Source of the DNA: Isoetes taiwanensis
Taxonomy: Eukaryota; Streptophyta; Lycopodiopsida; Isoetales; Isoetaceae
Length of the DNA: 64,000 bases
Direction: 5' to 3'
Assembly (NCBI GenBank): GCA_021234155.1
Contig: JAJEKV010000033.1
Location: 3,699,454 to 3,763,453, forward strand
Shown here: positions 33,087 to 44,350 of the stretch, piece by piece
Layout: the number at the start of each line of letters is the position of its first letter
Position numbering within the stretch: the first letter of the stretch is position 1
Position numbers and translations under genes: made by a program
The notes under the pieces: model-generated
The model's input: only the letters and a program-made list of their open reading frames with translations
Databases searched by the model: none
Told to the model about the DNA's origin: nothing

Positions 33087-35430
33087 ATGGAGAAGGATGC
33101 AAGCTACAACCAGATTACCTTCCCTGGCGGTCGTGTGATTCAAATCTTTGATGGCACAAGTTTTCAGCAATGGAAGAGAAGAATGACTCTCATTCTTAAG
33201 GCTGAAGGAGTTTGGGGAATTGTTAGTGGCCAAGAACCAGCACCCGGGCTTGCATCAGATGGCAAGAATAAATCTGTTCTTGATGCTTGGCAACGCCGGG
33301 ATGACAAGGCTATGGCTACGATTGGGCTTTCTGTTGCTGAATCTCTTCTTGATGAGGTTCAGAAGGAGAACATCGATGATTTAAGGAATGCTCTCATCCA
33401 AGAGCATGGGCATTTGTATGCTGAAGTGGTGAATATGCGCTGGGAAGAGACCGAGAGTCTTGACAAATTCCTTGTTTCGCATGAAGAACACCTTTCGGCA
33501 GATTGAAGCCTCTGGAGAAGAGAATTAGATCTCTCCTTCATTGCAATTGTTCTTCTTTCTTAGATCCTTACCCAATTCTTTCCATGCTTTGCGCAGCAAT
33601 CTCATGCAAATTGCCGACATGGATCTCAATCGTGCAATCACTTCCGTCAAGGAGGAGATCATGATGAGGAAGGATGCTAGGATTATCAAAGACGAGCACA
33701 ATGCTTTCTTTGCAGGTCATTCTGAGCCTAAATCCTATGCAAAAGGGAATGAAAAGGCTAAGAAAAAGAAGAATAACGATAATAAAGAGCGGCTTCAAGG
33801 GTGTCTGATAGCAAAACACAACATCAAGCGGCGTGAGAATGTAGGAAGAAGATGAAGGATCTTGAGCACAAACTGAAAGCTTTGGAGACAAACAAAGCTT
33901 CAGCCAATGTGGCCCAAATTGTTGAAGAAGCGTAGCCAATGTGGTTCCCTGCAACCCGGATTATGTCTATCTTTGTAAACAAGTAGCAGCCCCTCGCTCT
34001 ATCAAATTCATCATGGATTCGATTGCTTTCTGACTCATATTAGTTGGCACAAAGATTGGTTTGAAAATTTCAGACCTACCTCTTCCAATCACATTGTTCA
34101 AATCGGTGACAATAGTGAGCATCAAATCTGCGGAATGGGTGACATTCAAGTACCCACAAGTCTTGGTAATTTCACTCTAAAAGGGGTAATGTATGCTCCT
34201 ACTTTGCGTAAAGATCTGATTTACATTGCCGTCTTTCTTGATATGGGCACAATAGTTATCTTTGATAGTGATGACTGCATTGTTCGCAGCAAAGTTATAG
34301 GAAAGAGCCTTGCTCGTGCTATTCTTACGGGTAATCTCTACCATTTGGGCTAAGAATATCTTGTGAAGTTGTTCTTGTAGGCTGGGTAATGGTACTTGTG
34401 ATTTGTGGCATAAGAGGCTTGACACATCAGGTCTTAAAGCAATCAATCAGCTGCCCCAACTTGTAGAGCGGTTTTGATGCGCATCTGGCACCCCTACTCT
34501 TGCAAGTTGTGAGGCTTGTGCATTGGGCAAAGCGACACCGCAGATCCTTTACTCTCATTGGCTCTCGTGCTACTGCTCTTCTTGAACTAGTACACACGGA
34601 TCTTTGTGGTCAACTCATGTTCCTTCTCTCTCGGGTGCTTATTATTTTCTGACATTCATTGATGATTTGAGCAGGAAAACATGGGTCTATTTCTTGAAGC
34701 GAAAATCTGATGCATTTGCCCATTTCCAAGAATGGAAAGCGCTTGTTGAGAATCAAGTAGCCCATCAGTTAAAAAACGAGATCGATAATGGTGGAGAATT
34801 TACCGTCAAGCATTCAATCATTTTTTGTCTTTGATCATGGTATTGGCGCCAACTTCACACCGAGCCTCATACTCCACAACATAATGGCGTTCTTTGAGCG
34901 GAAGAATCGCGACATTGTTGACATGGCACGTTGCTTGCTCGCTCAATCCTCGGCACCCATTCAATTTTGGGCTGAAGCAGTAAGGTACTCAGTTTACCTT
35001 CTCAATAGATTGCCCACTGTTGCTATGAAAAATCGGGCTCTGAACAAGCTTTCAGCGGCATAAAGCCAAATTTGTCTCGCTTGCGTGTCTTTGGATGTCT
35101 TTGCCTTTATGTAATCCCAAAGCTAAGAAACTTGAGCATACCAGCAAGAAAATGATCTTTGTGGGTTTCTCTGACCAGTGCAAGCATGGTTATAGGCTGA
35201 TTGATCCGGATAACAAGAAGCTTTGTGTTAGTCGCGGTGTTATTTTTCATGAAGATATTTCGGCATTTCAGCAAGGTTCAAAAACTCCTAATGTGGAATT
35301 TCTTGATATCTCTGCATGGTTAACAGATGACGCCATAGCTTCAAACCATCGGACTCAATTTCTGATATTCCAGCACCTGCAGCAGTTCCAGCACCTGCAG
35401 CAGTCCCAGCACCTACTGAAGCCGAGACAC
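33087..35430 (+). pseudogene. Copia 2 gag, protease and integrase
   Basis: Gag starts at 33,087 with MEKDASYNQITFPGGRVIQI and FDGTSFQQWKRRMTLILKAE, typical of Copia gag. It breaks at 33,506 and resumes at 33,541. A degenerate zinc knuckle is near 33,800. The protease start (a damaged DSG, then THISWHKDWFENF) is at 33,998-34,070, with frameshifts. The integrase zinc region (LWHKRLDTSGLKAI, CEACALGK) is at 34,395-34,535, the core with YYFLTFIDDLSRKTWVYFLK near 34,640 and a damaged EFT block near 34,795, and LNRLPTVAMKN then LRVFGCLCLYV at 35,010-35,110. The segment ends in an Ala-Pro linker. Confidence 0.9.
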
Positions 35431-36110
35431 GGTGACCATCGTCTCGTGCATTGCCCGCTCCCTCTCCTGTGTCATGGTGTCGGTGATGAACCGCGAGTCT
35501 AGTCGTGAGCCCGCATGTCGGCGAGCTCTGCACGGCTTTGTTGCGTTCGAAGTGTGCGGGCCAAAGGCCATCTTCTACGTGATGTATGCGGGTCTCGGGC
35601 CTGTGATGCGGTTCTTCGACCCCGGTTTGCCTTCGAGCACATGGGGTGCCGAGGGACTCCATATCCACGCCATGCCCGGCCCGGCGGGCACCGGTTAGCC
35701 CTCAATCGCGGGCCTTTGTTAGCCTCCGCGCCCGGCTTTGGCGTGGCTCCAATTCTCTGCCCGAGGCGGGGAGTTCTGTGTGTCCGTGCGAGCAATCAAT
35801 CCCTTCCAGCCCGGCTGGCGGCGGGGCCTTACCCTTAGCGAGCCTCCTTCTTCATGGAGGATGACTCTCCCTGTCTATGATGGCTGATCGGGGACCCGTT
35901 TAGCGTGGCGGCCCTCGCCTTGTTTTCCTAGGCTAGCCATCTTACGGCCATGGCGGGGTGCGGCACGTCAAGCAAGGTTTAGGCTATGGCAGGGGCGTGT
36001 CAGGTCCGGCAGGGCTAGGCAGGCTATAACAGGCTATGGCAGGGCTGTGGCCAGGCTAGGCAAGGCCAAGAGGCAGTTGGTTGGGCTATGGCGATGTCAG
36101 GCAAATGTTG
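35431..36110 (-). pseudogene. LINE 1 5' region / ORF1 N-terminus
   Basis: Minus-strand frames give LARTLRTQQSRAELADMRAH and, after a shift, SRFITDTMTQERERAMHETM up to the junction with Copia 2. That is charged, helical sequence fitting the N-terminal coiled coil of an ORF1 and the same GC-rich composition as the rest of LINE 1. From 35,980 to 36,080 the plus strand has tandem GGCTATGGCAGGG-like units, possibly a 5' UTR repeat. The assignment rests on position, composition and the inversion model. Confidence 0.45.
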
Positions 36111-36139
36111 GAGCCTAGCTCAACATTATTGTGTGCGCT

Positions 36140-36300
36140 GACTTCCAAAGTTTGAGGGGTCTCTGGCTGTGAAAAGTGTGCTGAGAATCCAATTTGGGGA
36201 CTCAAAATCGCGGTCAGAGCACCTTTTGGGGGTTCCAAAGTTTGAGGGGTCTCTGGCTGCAAAAAGGTGCTCAGAATCCAATTTGGGGAGTTGGATGATC
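36140..36300 (+). repeat. Tandem duplication of about 95 bases
   Basis: Two units, each starting TTCCAAAGTTTGAGGGGTCT and containing CAGAATCCAATTTGGGGA-like sequence, lie end to end just right of LINE 1. Confidence 0.8.
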
Positions 36301-36425
36301 GTGGAGGAACTTGGTTATATTTTAAAACCTTGTGAAGTATTAAAAACAAATCAGAAAATCTATTGTTATATATGATAATTACACGTATGCATGAAATCTT
36401 TAAGTAGTTGTCAACGTGATTTAAA

Positions 36426-37780
36426 GGAAGGAAGGAAGGAAGGAAGTATATTTTAACGTCCACGGAGGCCAACTGGCCTATGAGACGGTTTTACAATATA
36501 GCGGAAAGTTTCCAAACACAAAAGAAAACCACAGAAACCCTGTACAATGTGTCTCTACCACTGGGATGAAAAAACCTCCCATGTGGGAGGAAAAACCCTT
36601 TGTAGTAGGTGTAGAGAGTCCCTATCTAGGCGCTCAAATTCCCTGTGCTGTGAGGGACTCCATGACGGTGGAGATTTGCAGAATGTAGGACGCAAGATGT
36701 GCCACCATTGGCGAAGCCAGCAGTTGATGAATTGCTATCTCAGAGCATCTGAGATCGGCATGAGCTGCTTGGATGTGTGCATATGCTGGGCATTCCTGTT
36801 GAGCATGGTGTTCATCTTCTACTATCTGCATGTGACAGTACTGGCATAATCTCTCATGCCAGGGGATTCCCTGCCCTCCATCCCATTACCCCATTTTGTC
36901 TCAATTAGGATGGTGGGACCACATCCTTATTGCAGCTAATAGCTCCGTTTCTTGGTGGAGAAGTGTGCCTTCAAATCTTTGGTGGGGCCGTGTTCAAGTG
37001 GCGGATTGACACATGTTGTGGTAGTGCTCTGTTTTGGGCTTTGCAAGAGTGGGCGCATCCCACAGAGAGGCAGCAAAGCGCTCATTCAAATGCAGCTCCT
37101 GCTCTGCGATATTCGACATATCCATAATGTGTTGATAGTCTATGGACCATCTTGCGAACCATCCCCTACAATGCTCCTGCCACACTCTCTTGGGCGTTGT
37201 GGCCCTTGTGCCAATAATTGAGCACGGGGAGGAAGACATTGTGCAACCATTCATCAACCTTATGGAAATACGCAAAGGTGTCTGCGCATAGCGAGATCTT
37301 TGCGGGGGCCAAAAGCGGTCTCATAAAGAAAAATTGGATAAGGCACTGTGTCCTTGGCGCCTAGGTCGTATGTCGGGGAAAATTCGTACCCTCTCTAGCT
37401 TATCCCAAGTACCCTTGCTAACCACCGCCCCCCAGGACCTCTACCCCATACGGCAATCTTGGTTCCACGAGTGCTTTCCGGAATAGGTGTGCTTTATGTG
37501 CCCAATCGCGAGATCTATTACGTAATAGCTATTACGCATATTGCATCTAGGGCTTTCCATCCCGTGCTGACCCTTCTTTCTACACAGTCCTCCCATAGCA
37601 TGTTAGCAGAGAAATCGATTCCCAGGTACTTAAAGGTCCTTACAACTTCCATCCTTTGTCAGAAGTCTAGGATATCATGCTGCGCAGACAGGATTGGCAA
37701 CAGCTTGGTTTTCTGCTGGTTGACTGTCATTCCTGACATGCCATTGACTTTCCTTGCGGATATGAGCTCGAGCGAACAAT
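36426..37780 (-). mobile_element. LINE 2: 5'-truncated L1-like element
   Basis: The minus strand begins within RT, just after the active site (GMTVNQQKTKLLPILSA at about 37,735-37,685, then FKYLGIDF), continues with broken thumb-region sequence, and has RLCQYCHMQIVEDEHHAQQE followed by CPAY at about 36,860-36,790, the C-terminal zinc-knuckle-like end of ORF2. It ends in GTGGACGTTAAAATATA and a (CTTC)n tail at 36,446-36,426. It shares strand, 3' box and tail type with LINE 1. Frame is broken in several places. Confidence 0.8.
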
Positions 37781-37924
37781 TGGGAACCCAAGGCTCAGGA
37801 TCATTGCAAATAAGGGGTCCAAGTATACCTGGATTATTTTGGGTAGGTGGACCCATTTCAGATGAAAGGATTATTCGAGGTGCAATGTTCATGTTCAGAA
37901 GAATAGAGAAAAAAAAATGGAAGA

Positions 37925-38100
37925 AGAATAGACTATAATAGAATAGAATATAATATAATAGAATAGAATAGAACAGAATAGGCTCTTATCGTCCACAAAA
38001 ACCAATAAAGTTTTTATGTTGTTTGGGGGATTTGAAGCCTAGTCATTGTTCTCCAAGCCCTCCATTCTAACCATTAGACGAGGCGTTGAAGAAAATGAAA
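37925..38100 (-). mobile_element. LINE 3: short 3' end with (CTATT)n tail
   Basis: On the minus strand GTGGACGATAAGAG (37,996-37,983) runs into a (CTATT)n-like repeat (37,982-37,925). The layout is that of the LINE 2 3' end, but the upstream sequence is short and has no coding, so this is at most a strongly truncated copy. Confidence 0.45.
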
Positions 38101-38944
38101 GAATCGCTTCAAAAGAATAATTGTTTGTGGCAAAACAAGCACCACCAAATGCACACCTGAACAAACCATGGAAAATCAAACATCGCTAGATGTACAAGAA
38201 GCAGAGAATTGAAGAATGTTCAAGAACCCGAGATCGAAGAAGAGATAACGAATGAACTAAGAAGAAAAGCACACACATCAAAATAAATAGGAAAATATAT
38301 AGCGAATAAGAACGAAAGGAGTCCAAGACACTATCTCTGCCCGATTATGGTTAGAATTTCTAAAAAAGTGGAAATTCTTCCAAATTTTCAACAAACCCGG
38401 AAGGGTTTCCATATTTGAAGCCTGGAAGGGTTTTCGTTCAAGAAAAATCTAAAAGAAGATTTCTTGGGGGGGAGTGGCAGCCGCAGAAAATAAATTTAAC
38501 CAAAACAGTTTTGAACGAAGCATTTTGTAGAAGGAAAAAAACTGTTCTCAGCTTGGTCTGATTCTGTTCCGGTTTGTTTGGCAGGATCCAAAGCATGTGA
38601 TCGGAAGTGTTGAGGATCCAGAGCATGTGATCTGGAAGTATTACCAGGTAAAGAAATGCTGCTTGTAGTTGATTATTGGATTAGGAAATGATATGAGGAA
38701 ACTCGATCGGAAGTGTTGAGGCTCCAGAGCATGCGATCTTTTAATTAGCCTACTGCGGATTAGATAATTTTGCGAATTTCTTCATTGCCGGCCATGCATA
38801 TGCTGCAACTTGGCCACCAATTTCATACTGCATAAGACAATTTGACGTTCAATCCATAACGAGATATATTATGCAACTAGGGTTTGTTTCTTGAGCAGAT
38901 ATATAATGCAACTAGGGTTGGAAAAAATACTTTGGGCCAAGATG
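38101..38944. other. AT-rich spacer with short repeats
   Basis: No gene is recognised. The word GATCCAGAGCATGTGATC recurs, with variants, at 38,584, 38,615 and 38,710, and ATGCAACTAGGGTT recurs at 38,870 and 38,907. Confidence 0.4.
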
Positions 38945-39729
38945 TTGTTCATGGAATTAGTGGCATGATAGGCATCCTAGTATACATATTTTGAAGTTGT
39001 ATTGCAAGAAAGTGTCAAGCAAATTACACAGGATTGAAGCTTCAAATCATCCAGATCCACAACAACATGTGGATCCTACTGAAAAACACCAAAAGCCAAA
39101 ATTTGTCGAGAATCACATTTCACGGACCACAATTCTGACTCTGACGAAGTAAGTTTACTTACCATACTTTTGTAGATTCTGAGAAGTGTCCAACATGATT
39201 CCATATATGTTCGAATATATTAGGTTTAGGTCTGTGAGGCTTTTATTCAGTTTCTCTGTGCTTTGTATTAATCTGAATTCATTTTTTTGAACATCTTAGT
39301 CATCTTGGTTTAATGTATTGATTATTCTAGACTTCCTTTACAATGATGTGTTATTTGTGCTGGAAAGCATTCTATTGGTGGACAAGAACACACCGTTATC
39401 CTTCTTGCACCACTGCCATATAGTCCACGTACATGAATATAGTTGTTTCACATGTCTCATTCTTTACTTACAATGATTTATGAGCTGAATAATTAAAAGC
39501 CCAATAACTTACCTGAATTGTATTCTCATAGAAGCCGATTAAGTGGTAGTGAAATTGATCCGTGTGCATTGCCTTCATAAGATTTTATTGTGGTAATAGT
39601 TATGAGTTTAGTCGTTAGGCCCAGTACAAAGAAGAGATAGGCCATTTGATATGATGTCTCAGGTATTAGCAAAGCCAACAATTTGGACTAACATATGCTG
39701 ATAAAGTTTGAACCACTGTAGCTGCTTTG

Positions 39730-40854
39730 TTTTTTTTTTTTTTTTTGAAGGTAAGAATTTTTTTATATTAAAACGGATAGGAAGAATTACAACATATGGC
39801 CTCTCACGGACCGGATAAAGTTTAAGCCAATGTAAATCCCATATGGATCAGATCTCATATCCGTAGCTTCGTACTAATGTGCTTTACTCAACCTGTTCTT
39901 CTATCCATCCAGTACTACATGATAAATACCAATCTTCCCAGCAAGATAGAGTACTATAGGAGCACAATACAAACTTTCCAAAGGCTGTAGATAAATCTTT
40001 ACTGCTCAAAAGAAAACCTCTTGCAAGAGTGGAGAAGAAGAGGGAAGAAATGAAGAGTAATATGAGTAGCCCACCACGCTCAAAAAAGAAGTCACATGCT
40101 TCCACAATTTGAACAAAACACGCAATTTCATCAACCACTAAACTTGACAAGCTGATGTATGACACCATAAGAGAAGCTGCATTGTCGGGATATAAATAGT
40201 TAGCCTGTAATTGGCTAGACACAAAGCCCAGCCACCAAACTCCTCCTCTCTGAAGTCCGGCTCAAGATATATAAGCGTCATCCTATTCAGAAATTCCCTA
40301 GCTCGGCATCTCAAATGGTCCCATATATTATGATGAAATCAGAAATTTTTAGATCAAAGCACTCTATTCTTTCCCAAGAATTCTGCTCCAAACCTTTCTG
40401 CTAGAAAGAAAGAGCAAGAGGAAAGGGAGAAGACCAAATGTGAAAGAACCTGATAATTAAAATTTGAAACTGCAAGAAACTGGAACTGCACCGCTATCTA
40501 GATCTGCCTAGAATTTTTCTCCATCTTATAGGCATCCACGCCTTTTCGATGTGATTTTGCTTGGAGGGAAAAGCATCCAGGCAAAACATAATGCCTCAAA
40601 GAAGCAAAAGAGAAATTGCCATGTTAGAGGCTTACCGACAAGAAACTAGAAGAACTGCCCTGATGCTGCTTCAAAATCCTGACTTCAAAAGAAAACCAAA
40701 TTCCTACCTGCTAGCACCTAAAGATCTTGGAAAGAAAGCCCCTCGTCAACAGCGGTGCCGGATTTGGAGAACAGGGGCAGCGGCCTGTCTCCAGAACCGC
40801 CCTAGCCGCCCGTTCTTGGCGCCCACGTCCGCATTTTTTCTCTCGTTCAGTGAT
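39730..40854 (-). mobile_element. Poly(A) retroposon with 14-bp target duplication
   Basis: The insertion is flanked by CTGTAGCTGCTTTG (39,716-39,729 and 40,855-40,868). It begins on the plus strand with a run of 17 T, the poly(A) tail of a minus-strand retrocopy. Segmental copy 2 has a single CTGCAACTGCTTTG at 47,106-47,119, the empty site. The longest minus-strand frame (39,884-40,222, 112 codons) has a hydrophobic segment LLILLFISSLFFSTLA but no family motif. It is either a 5'-truncated LINE or a retrocopied transcript. The insertion postdates the duplication. Confidence 0.75.
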
Positions 40855-40975
40855 CTGTAGCTGCTTTGTGAGGGAATGCATGTTTAAATTGTTGGAAACA
40901 TATGCAATGGCAAACAAGATTATAAATCCAAATAAGGACTATATGGTTTTCTAATGTCTAAAAACAGCTTTTAGA

Positions 40976-41739
40976 GAGGGGCATGAGTTTTGGAAATGGT
41001 TGGGGTTCAAATCCCCTTGCTTTGTTATTATGGCTATTAAATGAAGAATGCGGATATAGTGACACATCACTATCCACAGTCAATAGATTGTTTACTAAAC
41101 TTGAAATGCTTCAAATTAAAAATCCTTATTGGTTTATAAATAATAACTATGAAGATGGGTAACAAAACCATGCACATTTAGAACAAACAAATACATCTAA
41201 GATTGATAATAATAATGGTAATTTGCATGTAAGGTATTGCGAAACATGTGCATTTACCATGCCATCAAGCTCGATTTACCACAATAACCAACTGCATTAA
41301 ACCATGTGCATTTGTCATGATACTTAGCCATGTTAATTTACCACAATAACCAACCATATTAAAGCATGTGCATTTACCATGACACTTAGCCATGCTAGTT
41401 ACTATAATAACAACCACACTATAAAATCACATGAATAAAGCACTATATTAAACCACATCAACAACCATCATGTCATATCACATGGACAAACCATACCCTT
41501 AAAACACTATAATATACCACATCTATTTGCCAACATATAAGACCACTTTGACAAACTCTATAAAAAAGTCGTTTACAGTTACCATGCAATAATACCACCC
41601 TAACAAACCCTATATGAGAACCAATTAGTTTAGCCACATATGGTTTTTAATGAAATTAACCCCCAAACACGCATTGCTTTTGTAGAATGGTTTTTAGTCA
41701 TAACCATGGGAAAAACCATGTAGTGTTTTAATTTTGGGT
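40976..41739. other. AT-rich sequence particular to copy 1
   Basis: Contains repeated CATGTGCATTTACCATG and CACAATAACCAACC words between 41,215 and 41,640, forming an irregular repeat. No gene. Confidence 0.4.
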
Positions 41740-42949
41740 GCCTTGTCTCTTATTTATAGGTAGGTGTTCACCCCAACAACTACTGTGGAGTCTCTTTTGA
41801 ATTAGATTCTCTTATGATCGGCCTTCAGCAATAGTTATCGGATTTCAACTTGATCATAATTCTTAGTGTGGCTGCAACAAATTGCATCATCAGACTTTCT
41901 AGCGACCTAATTGTCATATGTTATCATAAGCGAGGCAAATTTAAGTTTAGCTGGTGCAATTGTTGACGGTTGTATGAGTCTTACCTATGGTTGCATTTCA
42001 TGTCATCTTAAACTATTCTTAGGTTTAAATTGATGGGAATAATGACACACAAGTTGAGTTAAGCCATCATGCTTTATATGTAGCATAACAACGGGGGGTT
42101 TTCTTTGTGTTTTTGTATGCTTTTCACTAAGGTTTTCCTATGATTTCGTGATGTATTCAAATGGATGTACTAATGCGTACATCTAGAGTGCACCATTTCT
42201 GAGCCATTGATTTTAGCCCTTTTTTTTCCAATGGTCAACAACCAATGGCTCACAACAAAAGCCCTTTTTTTGTGCGTGTGGTGCATAATGGTCAACAACC
42301 AATGGCTCACAACAAAAGCCCTCTTTTTGTGTGTGTGGTGCATAATGGGCACATGAAGGGCTTGAAGGGCGCATGTAGTGCAATTTCCCCAAGAACACAT
42401 TTCTTATCATAACTTTTGATCCAGAGCTCTGTTTGAGATGATTTTTATTGCGTTGGAAAGCTCTCTCCGAGCTCTTTTTGATAGTGTATGATATGGATAT
42501 GTTTGGTTAAGTTATCTATGCTAAAACAGCAATTTTTCGGCCGGGTTTGGTAGGCTCACATCCTACCAGCTGATTAATACAGGATTGCACTATTGGATAT
42601 TGTTTTATGGCTCATTTCGAATGAAGCTTGCAAAAAATTACCATGCATTTTTAGATTTTGTGGCAATTATTAAGCAAATTCCAAGGCTTCTAGATCCTTG
42701 TGCTAACAAGCAGAAAAGTTTCCCACTTTGGTTTCTCACCACAAGAATCCATGGAGGCCAAAGGCTGCTGTTAAATTCCAGTTGAAAAATGTTTGTGTAT
42801 GGGTGTTGCAAACTTTATGACTTTCAGAATAATGGGATCAATCCGCTCTATCTTTATGATCTATTTGTTTTATTGTGATGAAATTCAAAAGCTACAGGTG
42901 ATGAAAGCCTCAAATGAATTCTAGTTTTCTTCTGGTTTGAATTCTAAAA

Positions 42950-43010
42950 TTTTTGTCACACCGGGGGGACGTCTCTAAGGCCCCGAAGGGGCCAAAAAAA
43001 AATTTTTGTA
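42950..43010 (+). mobile_element. Tiny hairpin insertion in unit B
   Basis: Relative to unit A there are about 50 extra bases flanked by AATTTTTGT on both sides. The inserted part includes GGCCCCGAAGGGGCC, a perfect six-base stem with a GAA loop, in an otherwise AT-rich background. Confidence 0.5.
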
Positions 43011-43023
43011 ATACAAACCATTA

Positions 43024-43607
43024 ACATCCAACATATAAAAATTAAATCCCCCAACACATAACAACCATCACATAACAACCATTGACATTAACAACCAACA
43101 CATAACTACTATTGACATTAATTAACACAATCATTGGGTCCAACACATTTAAATTAAAATCCCCCTTAAACCCCCTTTGGTTTGGGTGCATATTCACACG
43201 AGGGTGACTTCGGGCAACGAGAGCTGTTGGATAGGCATATTCACCCCTTATTCCTTAATCTACACCGTACGTAAAGTTCCTCGTTTGTGGGGTATGCAAG
43301 TACAAAATTTGCTATACTGTATAACAAGATTCGCAAAATACTATAAGATTCCAAGCAGAATACTATATGGTGTTGATTTTGTACGTGCAAAATACAATTA
43401 TGAGGGCTCTCGCTGCCCTACGTCACCCCCCGTGTGAATATGCACCCAAACCAAAGGGGGTTTAAGGGGGATTTTAATTTAAATGTGTTGGACCCAATGG
43501 TTGTGTTAATTAATGTCAATAGTAGTTATGTGTTGGTTGTTAATGTCAATGGTTGTTATGTGATGGTTGTTATGTGTTGGGGGATTTAATTTTTATATGT
43601 TGGATGT
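43024..43607. mobile_element. MITE B with inverted repeats of about 175 bp
   Basis: Second copy of the 9,851-10,429 MITE. Starts ACATCCAACATAT, ends ATATGTTGGATGT, with TA on both sides. Confidence 0.8.
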
Positions 43608-43609
43608 TA

Positions 43610-43909
43610 CCTGTAATTGTGCAGTTTGCAAATTGTAGAAAACAAATTCTCCTTCCTAATGTTGGTTTAGAATGTTAATGCAAGAATAATACAAGCATTT
43701 GGTAAATTGTATTACTCTATTTCTGAGAATCCAAAAGGTTGAGCCAAGAAGTTACAGATTGTAAGATAAACTGAGTATATTTCCTAAATATTATATAGAA
43801 GGCATTACGACCAGTGCTCAAATGCGTCAAGCTCCGGATCTATAAGGAGAATGCAATGTGGAGTGCAAGCGCAAGAAGAGCATACACCTTTAGAAATTTT
43901 TGATCAGAT
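43610..43909. other. Spacer to the right of unit B
   Basis: No recognised feature; not represented in segmental copy 2. Confidence 0.4.
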
Positions 43910-44350
43910 GTGAAAACCTTCCTATTTTCCCCTGTTTGTGGAAACCCTTCCTATTTTACCATGGCATTGGAAAATAGGAAAGGTTTCCACATGAATTAAA
44001 TTTTGAATTCTCGGGTGACGCGCATATTTATGAGTATGCCCCATTAATGGGCGGCGTCTGTCTTGAAAAGTGTAGTCCATAAAGGTCACCGCGTGTGAAT
44101 ATTATTTAAATATTAAAAAAAAGGTGTGGAAACCCTTCCCATTTTCCATGGAAATCCTTTCGGTTTTTAAAATGGGTGGGAACCCTCCCTAATTTCCATG
44201 GAAACCCTTCCTATTTTTCAAACTTAGAAATTCGGAAGGGTTTCCATGGAATAGTGAAAGCCAAAAGGGTTTCTACGGAAAATAGGAAGGGTTTCCATAG
44301 AAATTTGGACGGGTTTCCACGGGAAATAGGAAGGGTTTCCACAGGAGGCC
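43910..44350. repeat. Array of GGAAACCCTTCCTATTTTCC units in both orientations
   Basis: About 12 copies of a motif of some 20-22 bases. Those up to about 44,215 read AAACCCTTCCTATTTTCCATG-like on the plus strand; those from 44,230 on are mostly its inverse (GGAAGGGTTTCCATGG-like). The two blocks could pair as one large imperfect hairpin. The open frames here (for example 44,176-44,424 with repeated KGFH) follow from the repeat and are not genes. Confidence 0.75.

Larger units (their letters stand above)
30099..35430. mobile_element. Ty1/Copia retrotransposon 2, split by an internal inversion
   Basis: The plus-strand half 32,716-35,430 has 5' LTR, primer site, gag, protease and integrase and stops in the linker after integrase. 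The minus-strand half 32,295-30,099 starts in that linker and has reverse transcriptase, RNase H, polypurine tract and 3' LTR. The two halves do not overlap in content and add up to about 4.9 kb, the normal length of a Copia. Between them is a LINE ORF1 piece (32,296-32,715). This is most simply one element with one half inverted, not two elements. Confidence 0.75.
25321..36110 (-). mobile_element. LINE 1: L1-like element interrupted by Copia 2 and partly inverted
   Basis: On the minus strand from right to left: an ORF1 N-terminal region (36,110 to about 35,431), then a flipped block (ORF1 coiled coil plus half of Copia 2), the other Copia half, the ORF1 RRM-like part (30,098-29,836), endonuclease (29,440-28,940), reverse transcriptase (28,740-27,100) and a (CTTC)n tail at 25,344-25,323. 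Without Copia 2 the LINE parts sum to about 5.9 kb, normal for a full-length L1-like element. Coding parts carry many stops and frameshifts. 26,070-26,940 looks like a later insertion. Confidence 0.75.
42075..43609 (-). mobile_element. Unit B: inverted copy of unit A
   Basis: Matches unit A (9,849-11,330) on the opposite strand over its whole length, including the MITE, the 57-base tandem pair and the unknown 78-codon frame (here shortened to 66 codons at 42,585-42,785). It interrupts segmental copy 1; copy 2 runs on without it. A small GC-rich insertion is present at 42,959-43,010 that unit A lacks. Confidence 0.7.

Noticed and set aside
35515-35864. Plus-strand frames of 72-107 codons
   Set aside because: GC-rich, no motif, and opposite to the inferred LINE 1 5' region.
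40995-41020. GGGGTTCAAATCCCC, like a tRNA T-arm (a similar GGGGGTTCAACTCCCC at 47,957)
   Set aside because: No D-arm, anticodon arm or acceptor stem could be fitted around either one.
9849-43609. The whole 33.8-kb interval as one giant transposon with unit A and unit B as its terminal repeats
   Set aside because: Unit A sits inside Copia 1, which continues on both sides of it, and unit B interrupts segmental copy 1; each unit is a separate insertion.
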